Positions 9,346 to 18,208 are shown, numbered from the stretch's first letter. The stretch is 64,000 bases of DNA from Pseudoclavibacter sp. RFBB5 (GCF_002931555.1 NZ_PSTZ01000007.1:1116001-1180000); one strand, 5' to 3'. Program-made: numbers and translations. Notes: generated by a model from the sequence alone, not told the origin.

Positions 9346-9453
9346 GCCTCCAGCGTAGGTCCCGCCCGTCAGCTACGTCCTGAAGGCGGTCTGGCGCGGC
9401 GATTCGAGCCGGCGCACCGGTGCCGCACTGGACCAGGCGGAGGCCACGTGACA

Positions 9454-9477
9454 TTATCTGCGTATGCATGCAGATAA
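9454..9477. promoter_or_regulatory. Palindromic operator overlapping the arsR start codon
   Basis: Arms TTATCTGC (9454-9461) and GCAGATAA (9470-9477) are perfect inverted repeats around an 8-base centre that contains the predicted start codon of the ArsR gene (9464). ArsR-family sensors commonly bind such AT-rich palindromes to repress their own operon. The site leaves no room for an ordinary ribosome site between promoter and ATG, so the message may be leaderless. Confidence 0.75.
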
Positions 9478-9907
9478 GCAGACATCGACGGGTGCCTCGC
9501 TCGGTCCCGCTGACACCGCACCGCTCGTCGAGCTGGACAGCCCCACCGTCGAACTCGCGGCCGAGGTCTTCGGGATGCTCGCCGACGCCACCCGCGTGCG
9601 CATCGTGCTGGTCCTCAGCACCGGCGAGCACGCCGTCAACGACCTCGCCGAAGCCGTCGGGAAGACGCCGGCGAGCGTCTCGCAGCACCTCGCGAAGCTG
9701 CGACTCGCGAGGATCGTCGCGACCAGACAAGAGGGGACGCGCGTCTTCTACCGGCTCATCAACGGGCACGCCAGGCGTCTCGTCGCGGATGCCATCTTCC
9801 AGGCCGAGCATTCCGTCGCCGGAGTCGGTGGCGCCGACGCCATCCCGCCGCACCACCGGAAGGACGACGCGCGCGGACCGGTCACCGCTGGGGACTCCGA
9901 TGCGTGA
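9464..9907 (+). CDS. ArsR/SmtB-family metalloregulator
   Basis: A 147-residue winged-helix repressor. The sequence TVELAAEVFGMLADATRVRIVLVL begins the ArsR fold, and VGKTPASVSQHLAKLRLARIV is the recognition helix region with the conserved S-x-HL-x-L. The wing reads RQEGTRVFYRLI. Metal ligands are not certain: candidates are His residues in the first residues (MHADK), in the C-terminal helix and in the tail (PPHHRK), a pattern reminiscent of nickel/cobalt or zinc sensors rather than arsenic sensors. No cysteine pair is present. The stop overlaps the following MFS gene by 8 bases, so it most likely controls that transporter. Confidence 0.88.
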   Translation: MHADKQTSTGASLGPADTAPLVELDSPTVELAAEVFGMLADATRVRIVLVLSTGEHAVNDLAEAVGKTPASVSQHLAKLRLARIVATRQEGTRVFYRLINGHARRLVADAIFQAEHSVAGVGGADAIPPHHRKDDARGPVTAGDSDA

Positions 9908-11132
9908 CCTGCTCGAGAACCGGGCGTTCCGGCACCTCTTCGGGGCGCAGGTCGTCGCCCTCGTCGGGACGGGCCTCCTCACGGTCGCGCTCGGCCTCCT
10001 CGCGTTCGACCTCGCAGGCGGCGACGCCGGCATCGTGCTCGGCACGGCGCTCACGATCAAGATGATCGCCTACGTCGTGGTCTCCCCGGTCATGGCCGCG
10101 GTGACGAGCCGGTGGTCGAGGAGGCGAGTTCTCATCTCGGCCGACCTCATCCGGGCCGCCATCGCTCTCGGGCTGCCGTTCGTGGGCGAGGTCTGGCAGG
10201 TCTACCTGCTGATCTTCGTGCTGCAGGCGGCGTCGGCGACCTTCACGCCGACGTTCCAGGCCGTGATCCCCGACGTGCTCCCGGACGAGCGCCGCTACAC
10301 ACGCGCACTCTCACTCTCCCGCCTCGCCTACGACCTCGAGGCGCTCGCAAGCCCCGTCCTCGCAGCTCTCCTGCTGACGGTCGTCACCTACAACTCCCTG
10401 TTCGTCGGCACCGTCGTCGGCTTTCTCGTCTCGGCGACCCTGGTCGCCGCGACCAGGTTCCCGAGCGTCGCGCTCGCCGCGCCAAGCCCCTTCCTCGCTC
10501 GACTGACCGCGGGCATCCGGGTCTTCTGGCGCAGCCGCGACCTCAGGGCGCTCCTGGCACTCAACCTGGCGGTCGCCGCCGGGACGGCGATGGTCATCGT
10601 CAACTCCGTCGTGCTCGTGCAGGCGCAGCTCGGGCGGCCGCAATCCGACCTCGCCGTGCTGCTCGCGTGTTCCGGTGCGGGGTCCATGCTCGTCGCGCTC
10701 GGCCTGCCGCGCGTGCTGGAGCGAGTCTCCGACCGCAGGGTGATGCTCGCAGGTGCCGCGCTGGTCCCCGTCAGCCTCCTCGCTGCGGCCGGCGCCCTCT
10801 CGACGTCGAGCGACCTGGGGTGGATGCTCGCCCTCCCGGTGTGGGCGCTCCTCGGCGCGGCCACCTCACTCGTGCTGACCCCGTCGTCTCGCCTCCTGCG
10901 CCGGGCGGCGTCGAGCGATGAGCGGCCGGCCGTCTTCGCGGCCCAGTTCTCGCTCTCGCATGCCTGCTACGTCCTCTGCTACCCGGCGGCGGGTTTCCTC
11001 GGCGCCTGGCTCGGACTCGCGCCGACCGCCGTGGTGCTCGGCGGGGTCAGCCTTGTCGCGACGGTCGTCGCCGCGCTGACCTGGGCAGATCGTGGCGCGC
11101 ACGATCGACGCCCGGAGCCCGCCCAGGTCTGA
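9900..11132 (+). CDS. MFS transporter, probable efflux pump
   Basis: A 410-residue major facilitator protein with about 12 hydrophobic helices. It starts MRDLLENRAFRHLFGAQ, typical of the DHA-like/enterobactin-exporter subgroup. The loop between helices 2 and 3 (TSRWSRRRVLISADLIRA) matches the MFS signature. ATG 9900 overlaps the end of the ArsR gene, implying translational coupling and shared control by the operator at 9454-9477. The ArsR neighbour suggests export of a metal ion or metal chelate; this is inference from context. Confidence 0.85.
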   Translation: MRDLLENRAFRHLFGAQVVALVGTGLLTVALGLLAFDLAGGDAGIVLGTALTIKMIAYVVVSPVMAAVTSRWSRRRVLISADLIRAAIALGLPFVGEVWQVYLLIFVLQAASATFTPTFQAVIPDVLPDERRYTRALSLSRLAYDLEALASPVLAALLLTVVTYNSLFVGTVVGFLVSATLVAATRFPSVALAAPSPFLARLTAGIRVFWRSRDLRALLALNLAVAAGTAMVIVNSVVLVQAQLGRPQSDLAVLLACSGAGSMLVALGLPRVLERVSDRRVMLAGAALVPVSLLAAAGALSTSSDLGWMLALPVWALLGAATSLVLTPSSRLLRRAASSDERPAVFAAQFSLSHACYVLCYPAAGFLGAWLGLAPTAVVLGGVSLVATVVAALTWADRGAHDRRPEPAQV

Positions 11133-11155
11133 GCTCGCGCCGCGCTCGGCCTCGG

Positions 11156-11223
11156 TCTCGGGATGGGAAAGTCGCTTCGTTGCGGGTAATTTCCCAGCAC
11201 GAAGCGACTTTCCCATCCCGAGA
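11156..11223. repeat. Long perfect palindrome between convergent genes
   Basis: Arms 11156-11180 and 11199-11223 are a perfect 25-bp inverted repeat with an 18-base loop. The core (GGATGGG, three bases, TCGCTTC) recurs in the palindrome at 19686. It lies just after the MFS stop and before the end of the convergent FAD/NAD gene, so it probably acts as a bidirectional terminator. The shared core suggests a dispersed extragenic repeat family. Confidence 0.85.
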
Positions 11224-11280
11224 GGCACGGCCCATCCCGAGAGGCACGGCCCATCCCGAGAGGCACGGCCCATCCCGAGA
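11212..11280. repeat. 19-bp tandem repeat array
   Basis: Three exact copies of a 19-bp unit (CCCATCCCGAGAGGCACGG) at 11212, 11231 and 11250, followed by a partial fourth copy. The first copy begins inside the right arm of the preceding palindrome. Two copies of a related unit containing GAGGGACCTACCC follow to about 11325. The block looks like slippage-driven growth from the palindrome arm. Confidence 0.9.
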
Positions 11281-11357
11281 GAGAGGGACCTACCCGCGAG
11301 GGAGGGACCTACCCGAGAGGGAGGGTGGATGCGCGGCGCGGCGCGGCCGCGCCCGAC

Positions 11358-13289
11358 TCAGACGCCCTGCTGTTGCTCATCCTGCGGCTTCGACCGCGCG
11401 GCCGCGATGATCTGCCTGGCCGCGACATCCGCACCCGCAAGCAGCGGCGACGGCTTGCCCGGGGTCGCCCCGATCGCGCTGCCAGGCTGCGTGCTGAGCG
11501 CCGGTATCCCGAGCACGACGACACGCTCGTCCACGGAGCCGTCGCCGCGCACGAGGTTGAGGCCTGGCGCGTGATCGTCCAGTACTGCCCCGGTCGCCTC
11601 CATGCTGTCCGTCTCCACGTCGACGCCGTCCCGCGAGCGCCGCGTGTGCACGCGGGCGCGCCCCGAGTCGAGCAGTGCTCGGAGCAGCGGGTCGTTGGTG
11701 GCGGGCACCTTGCCCTTGGACATGCGGGGCTCGATGAGCGCGCGGGCCCGGACGACGGCGCCGGTGATCGCCGAGCGGGCGACGAACTCGCCTGCTGCCT
11801 CGTCGAGGGAGACCTCGGTCTCGGGCCCGGTGAGGTGGAGGATCCCGGCGTCGATGAGCGAGAGGACCTCGCGGGTGCGCCCTGAGGGCGGGCCGGATGC
11901 GAGGAACAGGCCGTCGGCGTTGAACCACCCCTCGAAGTCCAGCACGGCGGATCGCCCTTCGAGGACGCCGGCGGCGGAGAGCCGTCCGGCCTGGCCTCGG
12001 AGCGCGCCCATCGCGCGGTTGACGGCGGCGCGCGGGTGCGTGTCCGGTGCGGACATGGAGCCGAGCTCCGCTTCGACGAGCTGCGCGACCTGCCGCGCCC
12101 ACTGCTCTGGCGTGATCTGCTCGCCTCGCGTGGGCCGGCGGAGGGAGTCGATCGTGAAGGCGTGTGCGCCATCGTCGAGGTCCTGGTCGATGGATGCGGT
12201 GAGCACCTCGTCGAGAGCGGCGACGTCCTGCGCCCGGTCGAGTTCCTCGAGGGCGGCGTCCAGCGGCACCAGCATCGCTCCCGGGGCCCAGCCGGCGAGT
12301 GCCGTCAGGTACGCGACGGCGAACTCGCGGGCGATCGCGGGCCACACGTCTCGGGGGAAGTCGAGCGATGCCGGTTCCGCCGCGGCGAGCGCGTCGAACC
12401 AGGCACGGTCGGCGAGTCGGGCGGAGAAGGGTGTCGCTTCCGCCCAGCCGTCAGCCTTCGCACGGTACGGCACGCCGCGGCGCGAGCCTGCGTGCAGGAT
12501 CGGCTCCCGGCCGGAGGGCAGGTAGCGCAGTCGGCCCCTCTCGTCGCCCGCGATGGGCTCGAACTGTCCGCCGCGGCCGGCCGTGAGCACGGCGACGACA
12601 TCGAAGAAGTTCGCGCCGAGGCCGCGGACGATGACGTCCTCGCCCCCGGGCACGACCGCCCAGTCCTGCTCGGCTGGCATTCCCGGTGCGATGTAGACGA
12701 GGCCCCGCTCGCGAGCGGCTCGCTCGAATCGCTCCGTCTCCTCGCTCGGCAGCGCCTGCACCATGCCCTGGGCGAGCACCACGACCGACGCCGTCAGCTC
12801 GGTGCCGTCGGAGAGGACCACGGTGCGCGTTGCGGCACCGTCGCCACGCACATCCACGGCTGTCCCCTCGATGCGAGTGACGCTGACGTACCCGCTCGCT
12901 TCGGCGGCCTCCAGCTGCTCGCGGAAGTAGATGCCCTGCAGGCGTCTCGAAGGGAAGCTCCCGGGCCGGACGGCTCGGGCTTCGTCCAGGACCCACGGGG
13001 TGGGGTGCTCGCCGCGCTGCACGATCGCCTCCGCCCAGTCGACGAGGTCTGGGCCTGGCACCACGGGCCCGGACATCTTGGTCGACTCGTCGGCGTGGAT
13101 GGTCGTCGAACCGGACGTCGTGTTGTTGAGGAACTCGGCCGGCTGGTCGATGCGCCAGGTCGCCCCGGCGCCGACGTCGATCGCGTCGACGATGGCCAGG
13201 TGGATGCGCGTCGCGGGCCGGCGAGCCGCCACCCGCAACGCCGTGGCGACGGCGCGCGGCCCTCCCCCGACGATGACGGCGTCGAACAT
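11358..13289 (-). CDS. FAD/NAD(P)-binding protein of a FecBCD-linked operon
   Basis: A 643-residue protein beginning MFDAVIVGGGPRAV, the dinucleotide-binding GxGxxA-type turn of FAD/NAD(P)-binding proteins (PF13454-like). The N-terminal ~170 residues include the ATG-type motif VLAQGMVQALPS. The C-terminal two thirds have no domain I can name. It is the last gene of a five-gene operon and overlaps the ATPase gene by one base (TGATG). By position it may modify or reduce the compound brought in by the importer, for example a metal chelate. That role is inferred, not shown. Confidence 0.75.
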   Translation of the reverse strand: MFDAVIVGGGPRAVATALRVAARRPATRIHLAIVDAIDVGAGATWRIDQPAEFLNNTTSGSTTIHADESTKMSGPVVPGPDLVDWAEAIVQRGEHPTPWVLDEARAVRPGSFPSRRLQGIYFREQLEAAEASGYVSVTRIEGTAVDVRGDGAATRTVVLSDGTELTASVVVLAQGMVQALPSEETERFERAARERGLVYIAPGMPAEQDWAVVPGGEDVIVRGLGANFFDVVAVLTAGRGGQFEPIAGDERGRLRYLPSGREPILHAGSRRGVPYRAKADGWAEATPFSARLADRAWFDALAAAEPASLDFPRDVWPAIAREFAVAYLTALAGWAPGAMLVPLDAALEELDRAQDVAALDEVLTASIDQDLDDGAHAFTIDSLRRPTRGEQITPEQWARQVAQLVEAELGSMSAPDTHPRAAVNRAMGALRGQAGRLSAAGVLEGRSAVLDFEGWFNADGLFLASGPPSGRTREVLSLIDAGILHLTGPETEVSLDEAAGEFVARSAITGAVVRARALIEPRMSKGKVPATNDPLLRALLDSGRARVHTRRSRDGVDVETDSMEATGAVLDDHAPGLNLVRGDGSVDERVVVLGIPALSTQPGSAIGATPGKPSPLLAGADVAARQIIAAARSKPQDEQQQGV

Positions 13290-14074
13290 CAGATGCGGTA
13301 CTCCAGGTCGTCCTCGACGACGGGGCGCACCTCGACGAACCCTTCGCGCTCCTCGACCGTCACGCGCAGCCCGTAGACCTGCTTGAGGGTGTCCTCCTGC
13401 AGCGCCTCGGCTGGCGTGCCGCTCTTGATGATCGTGCCCTGGTCGAGCATGACGATCTGGTCGCAGAAGCGGCCGGCGTGGTTGAGGTCGTGGATGGCGA
13501 TGAGCGCCGTGATGCCCTTCGTGCGTGTGATGCGGCGCACGATCTGCAGCGTCTCGATCTGGTAGCGCAGGTCGAGGGCGCTGGTCGGCTCGTCGAGCAG
13601 CAGCACCTTCGGGTCCTGCGCGAGCGCCCTGGCCACGAGCACGCGCTGCGCCTGCCCTCCGGACAGCTCCGACATGTTGCGGTCGACGAGCTCGTCGAGG
13701 TTGAGCAGCGTGATGGCGTCCTGCACGTGGCGCCAGTCCTCGGCACCGGGGGCCATCCCGTAGTGCGGGGTGCGGCCGAGGAGCACCGCCTCCCGCACGG
13801 TCAGATCGAACGGAGCCTCACCGGACTGCGGCACGTAGGCCACCGTCCGGGCGTGCTCGCGCCTCCCGAGGCTCAGCACATCCGTGCCGTCGAACGTGAC
13901 GGTGCCCTCGCTGGGCTTGTGCACGCGGGCGATGACCTTCGTGAGCGTCGACTTGCCGGAGCCGTTGGGGCCGAGGAGCGCGCAGAACGTGCCGTCCTGC
14001 ACCTCGAGGCTCACACCCTTCAGCACCTTGTGCTTGCCGTAGGCGAACTCGATGCCGTCGATCGTCAGGCTCAT
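13289..14074 (-). CDS. FecE-like ABC transporter ATP-binding protein
   Basis: A 261-residue ABC ATPase. The Walker A motif GPNGSGKST starts at residue 35, the signature is LSGGQAQRV, Walker B is VLLLDEPTSALD, and the switch histidine lies in IHDLNHA. The sequence is of the iron-siderophore/haem/cobalamin (FecE/FhuC) class. ATG at 14074 overlaps the permease stop by four bases (ATGA), and its own stop overlaps the FAD/NAD gene, so all three are translationally coupled. It powers the permease encoded immediately upstream. Confidence 0.9.
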   Translation of the reverse strand: MSLTIDGIEFAYGKHKVLKGVSLEVQDGTFCALLGPNGSGKSTLTKVIARVHKPSEGTVTFDGTDVLSLGRREHARTVAYVPQSGEAPFDLTVREAVLLGRTPHYGMAPGAEDWRHVQDAITLLNLDELVDRNMSELSGGQAQRVLVARALAQDPKVLLLDEPTSALDLRYQIETLQIVRRITRTKGITALIAIHDLNHAGRFCDQIVMLDQGTIIKSGTPAEALQEDTLKQVYGLRVTVEEREGFVEVRPVVEDDLEYRI

Positions 14075-15171
14075 TTGAGGGCCGTCTTCCTCGTGAGGAT
14101 GAGCTGGATGAAGATGGGCGCGCCGATGAAGGCGACGACGATGCCCACGGGGATGACGGCGGGCGCGAGGATCGTGCGCCCGACCGTGTCGGCGACGAGC
14201 AGCAGGAGACCACCGGTGACCACCGAGAACGGGATGAGGTAGCGGTGGTCCGCGCCGATGATGAGGCGCGCGATGTGCGGCCCGACGAGGCCCACGAAGC
14301 CGATGACGCCGCAGAAGCTCACGATGACCGCGGCGAGGACAACCGCCACGATGATGAGCCCCACGCGAAGCGCCTGCACGTTCACGCCGAGGCTCTTCGC
14401 GGCGTCGTCACCGGCGAAGGCGACGGCGTTGAGGTCCTTCGCGAACCACAGCACGAACGGGATCGTCGCGAGCACCAGGATCCCGACCGTCTGCACGTCC
14501 CCCCAGGTCGCGTCGTTCACCGAGCCGAAGGTCCATCGCACGATCGCCTGCAGCGTGTTCTCGTTGGCCGTGAACTGCAGGGCGGCGGTGAGCGCCTCGA
14601 AGAGCTGCGTGATGGCGATGCCGAGCAGCAGCAGGGTGGCGATCGCCATTCCCTTGGCGGATGCGAGGCCGAGCACGAGCGCAGACACGGCGAGGGAGAC
14701 GACCAGCGCGCTCGCGATGATCGCCCACGACGGGAGGGTCGTGCCGCCCGCGATGGTGATCGCGAGGGCTGCGCCGAACGCGGCCGCGGGCGAGACGCCG
14801 AGGGTGAAGGGGCTGACCAGGGGGTTGCGCAGCAGCCCCTGCATGAGCACGCCGGACAGCGAGAGTCCCGCGCCGGCGGCGAAGGCCAGCAGCACACGCG
14901 GCAGGCGCAGCTCCGTCACGATCGAGAACTTCTGGGCGAAGTCGTTCTCGAGCGTGCCGCCGAAGATCGACAGCATGACCGCGGCCCAGACGTCCCCGAA
15001 CGTGACGCCCGCCGTGCCGATCGTGACGGCGGCGATGATCGCGAGCGCGCTCACGATGAGGCCGCCGACGATCGCGAGCCGTTTGACGTTGGCGCGCTTG
15101 CGCTCGCTCGACGCGACCGCGTTCTGCTCGCCGGCCGAGCCCGTGCCGGCCTCTGGTGTCGCGACCGTCAC
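14071..15171 (-). CDS. FecCD family ABC permease
   Basis: A 366-residue permease of the FecCD/BtuC class with a cytosolic N-terminal tail of about 27 residues and then about ten hydrophobic helices. Typical blocks are RLPRVLLAFAAGAGLSLSGV (early) and GFVGLVGPHIARLIIG (late; the coupling-helix region). Only one permease gene is present, so a homodimer is expected. It shares one base with the substrate-binding protein gene and four with the ATPase gene. Confidence 0.9.
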   Translation of the reverse strand: MTVATPEAGTGSAGEQNAVASSERKRANVKRLAIVGGLIVSALAIIAAVTIGTAGVTFGDVWAAVMLSIFGGTLENDFAQKFSIVTELRLPRVLLAFAAGAGLSLSGVLMQGLLRNPLVSPFTLGVSPAAAFGAALAITIAGGTTLPSWAIIASALVVSLAVSALVLGLASAKGMAIATLLLLGIAITQLFEALTAALQFTANENTLQAIVRWTFGSVNDATWGDVQTVGILVLATIPFVLWFAKDLNAVAFAGDDAAKSLGVNVQALRVGLIIVAVVLAAVIVSFCGVIGFVGLVGPHIARLIIGADHRYLIPFSVVTGGLLLLVADTVGRTILAPAVIPVGIVVAFIGAPIFIQLILTRKTALK

Positions 15172-16244
15172 TACGCGCCCGCCTGGTACTGCTGGATGTA
15201 CTCGCTTGCACCGGGGAAGTCGGTGTCCTGGAAGTCGACGACCCAGCGCTCGAGGAACTCGTCAGGGTTGACGTCGGAGAACTCCTCCGGGTGCAGCCAC
15301 TTCGCCAGGTAGAGGGCGCCGATGGACTTCGCGACGGCGCTGGTCGCCCATCCGTTCGCGAGGTACACCTCACCGTTCTTGATGGCGTCGACGTTCGACC
15401 AGCCCGGGCGGGCCGTGATCTCCGCGCCGAGCGAGTCGAAGCGCTCCTGGCCTGTCGGCGTGGCGCTTGGTTCGAACTCGTGCACGATGACGGCGGGGTT
15501 GCGGGTGACGACCTCGGCGGGGTCGACCGTGATCTCCTCCTGCTCGTCACCGCCGCCCGCGGCGTTCTCGAACACGTTGGTGCCGCCGGCCGCCTCGATG
15601 ATCGCGTGGAAGCCGGAGCCGGGGAGCACCGTCAGGTACGGGTCGACCGTCTCCCAGTACACGGGCACGGGCTCGACGCCCTCGGTGCGCTCCGCGACGA
15701 CGTCGAGGATCTCGCTCGAGAAGTCGGTGACCGCCTGCGCGCCCTCTTCCTTCTGGAAGACCTGTCCGAGGAGGCTCACGGTCTCGTCGAAGACCGCGTA
15801 GTCCCACGCGGTCGCGACGACGACGGGGATGTCGAACGACTCGAGCTGCTCTGCAGCCTCACGCCAGACGGCGTTGCGGGGCATGATGACGACGTCGGGG
15901 TCGAGTTCGGCGACCGCCTCGTAGTTGATCTGGTCGAGGCCCTCGGCGATGACGTCTGCCTCGTCGACCGGCAGGTACGGGAGGCGGTTGATGGAGGCGC
16001 GGTCGACGCCGACGACCGTGTCGCCCGCGCCGATCGCACGCACGAACTCGTTGCCGTAGCTGTTGAGCACGACCGCGCGCTCGACGGGTCCGTCGATGGT
16101 GACCTCGCGGTCCTGGTCGTCGATGACGGTGATCGTCTCGGCGTCGGCCCCGCCCTCGGGGGTGACGGTGCCGCAGCCGGTGAGCAGCAGCGTGCTGGCG
16201 ACGAGGGCCGCGATGGCGGCGGGAAGTCGACGTGCGATGGGCAT
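15171..16244 (-). CDS. FecB-like ABC substrate-binding lipoprotein
   Basis: A 357-residue lipoprotein: basic start, hydrophobic core and lipobox LLTG-C with the acylated Cys at residue 24. The mature part has the two-lobed periplasmic-binding-protein pattern of cluster III (helical backbone), with the YGNEFVRAIGAGDTVVGVD and ELDPDVVIMPR blocks. It binds the ligand outside the cell and delivers it to the FecCD-like permease. Ligand class (siderophore, haem, corrinoid) cannot be told; no haem-binding NEAT or HtaA partner is nearby. ATG at 16244, 60 bp after the CMD/AhpD gene. Confidence 0.88.
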   Translation of the reverse strand: MPIARRLPAAIAALVASTLLLTGCGTVTPEGGADAETITVIDDQDREVTIDGPVERAVVLNSYGNEFVRAIGAGDTVVGVDRASINRLPYLPVDEADVIAEGLDQINYEAVAELDPDVVIMPRNAVWREAAEQLESFDIPVVVATAWDYAVFDETVSLLGQVFQKEEGAQAVTDFSSEILDVVAERTEGVEPVPVYWETVDPYLTVLPGSGFHAIIEAAGGTNVFENAAGGGDEQEEITVDPAEVVTRNPAVIVHEFEPSATPTGQERFDSLGAEITARPGWSNVDAIKNGEVYLANGWATSAVAKSIGALYLAKWLHPEEFSDVNPDEFLERWVVDFQDTDFPGASEYIQQYQAGA

Positions 16245-16304
16245 AGGGGAACCTCTCGGTGGCTGGGGGTGCAGAAGAAGGTGCGAGAAAGCGGGCCGGG
16301 ATGC

Positions 16305-17453
16305 TCAGCTGGCGGACGCGGCGGACGCGGGCCAGTTGGGCTCGCCGAGGCTGAGCATGAGGCGGTTCGCCCACGCGAAGAACGCGGTCGACCCGACGAG
16401 GTCGAACAGCTCGGCGTCGTCGAGGCCGAGATCACGGAGCTCCTCGATCTGGCTGGGCGTCGCACTCGGGCGCAGGGTCGAGAGGCTGGCCGCGAAGCGG
16501 ATGATGGCGGACCAGCGTGCATCCTGCTTCGCACTCAGCGCCTCGAGCGCGGTCGGCTGCCAGTTCGCGTCCCTCGGCAGGCTCGCGTCGATGACCCGCT
16601 GGACGTCGTCGTGACGCTTCGACTGGAACGTCGCCTTCCGCGAATGCACGGACGCGCAGTAGATGCAGTCGTTGACCTTGCTGGCGACCGCCGCCGCGAG
16701 CTCGCGCTCGGCACGCGGCAGTCCGTCCTTGCTCAGGAAGACGGCGTTGTCGATCGCGCTGCGCGCCTTCAGCACGGCGGGAACGCGGGACAGGAGCCTG
16801 AAGTAGACGCTGTTGGTGGTGGCCTTCGCGGCGAAGGAATCGACCTGCTCGGGAGTGAGCTCGTCCTCCGGGGGAGCGGCGATCCACGGCGACCACTCGA
16901 GCTGCTCTTGGGTGTACGCGGTCGGCTTCTGCAGGCCGGAGATCGTGCGTCCGCTCAGGTCCTTCGAGCGGCCGGCCGCGACCGTCGAGCGCGCAGGCGC
17001 ATCCACCCGCTCCGGCGACCGGCCTGCGAGGAGCGCGTCGCCGTCGAGCATGCGCGCGAGGTAGCTCTCGAACGCGACGAGCTCGCTCAGGAGCACGATC
17101 TCGTCAGGGGTGATGCCGGTGAGCGGCAGCACGTGCTGGTCCTCGTGGGTCGCGAGCGCCGGCGACACCGTGATGAGGTCGACGTGCTCGACAAGCGCAC
17201 GGAGCTTCGGGTCGGCGGGCAGCTCGTCGCCGACGAGGCGTGCGTCCGCGCCCTGCGCGAGGTGCCACTCCGCGAGCTGGGCGTTGCCCTGCCAGCGGGC
17301 CACCGTGCGGGCGAACCCGTGCAGAAGCGTGGCTTCGAGCGCCTGTGGTGCCTCGTAGAGCGCCGAGCAGGCGGCGAGCGTCTGCTCGATGACCTCGGGC
17401 TTGGCTGCCGTCAGCGAGGCGATCGACTCGGGAACCGTCGGGGAGATGCGCAC
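16305..17453 (-). CDS. Fused CMD / alkylhydroperoxidase-domain protein
   Basis: A 382-residue protein made of two carboxymuconolactone-decarboxylase-like units. The first half (about 1-170) resembles the CMD domain proteins of the Avi_7170 type and lacks cysteines of the AhpD type. The second half (about 175-382) resembles the Avi_7169 alkylhydroperoxidase type and carries the redox motif C263-x-x-C266 with H270 (NDCIYCASVHSR). These two domains are separate genes in many bacteria. AhpD-like proteins use the CxxC pair for peroxide or disulfide reduction. It is the first gene of the FecBCD-like operon, so it may protect against or act on the imported ligand. GC-rich, ATG at 17453. Confidence 0.78.
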   Translation of the reverse strand: MRISPTVPESIASLTAAKPEVIEQTLAACSALYEAPQALEATLLHGFARTVARWQGNAQLAEWHLAQGADARLVGDELPADPKLRALVEHVDLITVSPALATHEDQHVLPLTGITPDEIVLLSELVAFESYLARMLDGDALLAGRSPERVDAPARSTVAAGRSKDLSGRTISGLQKPTAYTQEQLEWSPWIAAPPEDELTPEQVDSFAAKATTNSVYFRLLSRVPAVLKARSAIDNAVFLSKDGLPRAERELAAAVASKVNDCIYCASVHSRKATFQSKRHDDVQRVIDASLPRDANWQPTALEALSAKQDARWSAIIRFAASLSTLRPSATPSQIEELRDLGLDDAELFDLVGSTAFFAWANRLMLSLGEPNWPASAASAS

Positions 17454-17593
17454 GTGGGGGTCCTCAGCAGTGGAGTTCGGGGGAGATCAGATACCAAACT
17501 GCCACCACCGGCGGGGCCCCGTGCAATTGCGTTACCCCGCATGAACTCGACGGCACCCGACCGGGACACCGGTCCCGCATCGCTCGCGCTCGG

Positions 17594-18208
17594 TCAGGCG
17601 GTGCCGAGATCCGGGCGAGTCAGATCCGACTGCCGGGGTCCGGTCAAGGAGGCCGTGCGCGGGATGAGCTCGATGTCCGGCACCGGGTCGAGCGTCAGGC
17701 GCGCGTGCGTCTCCACGTCGAAGCGCTGCTTCCCGTAGCGCAGCTTCTGTCGTTCGATGCCCTCCGGCCGGAAGCCAGCGCGGCTCGCGACGCGGCACGA
17801 GGCTGCATTGCCCGTCCGGTGCCCGAGCTCGAGGCGGAAGAGGCCGAGTTCCGTGAACGCCAGGTCGGCGATCGTCGCGAGGCCCCGCGTGGCGAGGCCC
17901 CTCCCCCGCGCCCCCTTCGCAAGCCAGTAGTAGGCCCAGCCCGTCTGGTGCACGTGCTCGATGTTGCTGAGCCCCACGTTGCCGACGGCGATGCCGTCGA
18001 CGATGATCGCCAAGTCGTGCTTCGCCGTGCCGGAGACGAGGTGCTGTGCCATGTACGAGACGAAGTCGAGTTCCGTCGAAGGCACCCCTCCCGGGAATTG
18101 CGCTGCGAGGTCCGGCGACGTCCGCATCGCGTTCGCAAGGGCGGGGGCATCGTCGGCCACCCATGGTCGGAGGTGTGCATCCACCCCCGCAGTGTCGCAT
18201 CTGCACAT
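17594..18208 (-). CDS. GNAT family N-acetyltransferase (RimJ-like)
   Basis: A protein of about 204 residues with the GNAT fold: HLRPWVADDAPALANAM at the start, GNVGLSNIEH (strand 4), KGARGRGLATRGL (acetyl-CoA loop R/Q-x-x-G-x-G/A) and GNAASCRVASRAGF, typical of RimJ/RimL-like enzymes that acetylate protein or small-molecule amines. The start is uncertain. ATG 18208 is used; a GTG at 18184 would begin right at the conserved region, and the frame is open to 18322. None has a convincing ribosome site. Confidence 0.8.
   Translation of the reverse strand: MCRCDTAGVDAHLRPWVADDAPALANAMRTSPDLAAQFPGGVPSTELDFVSYMAQHLVSGTAKHDLAIIVDGIAVGNVGLSNIEHVHQTGWAYYWLAKGARGRGLATRGLATIADLAFTELGLFRLELGHRTGNAASCRVASRAGFRPEGIERQKLRYGKQRFDVETHARLTLDPVPDIELIPRTASLTGPRQSDLTRPDLGTA

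Noticed and set aside
6685-9477. A 930-residue plus-strand open frame
   Set aside because: It spans two minus-strand genes and their gap; composition is Arg/Asp-rich shadow sequence with no signal or motif.
15156-17738. An 860-residue plus-strand open frame over the FecB-like and CMD/AhpD genes
   Set aside because: Shadow of well-supported minus-strand genes; crosses gene borders without recognisable domains.
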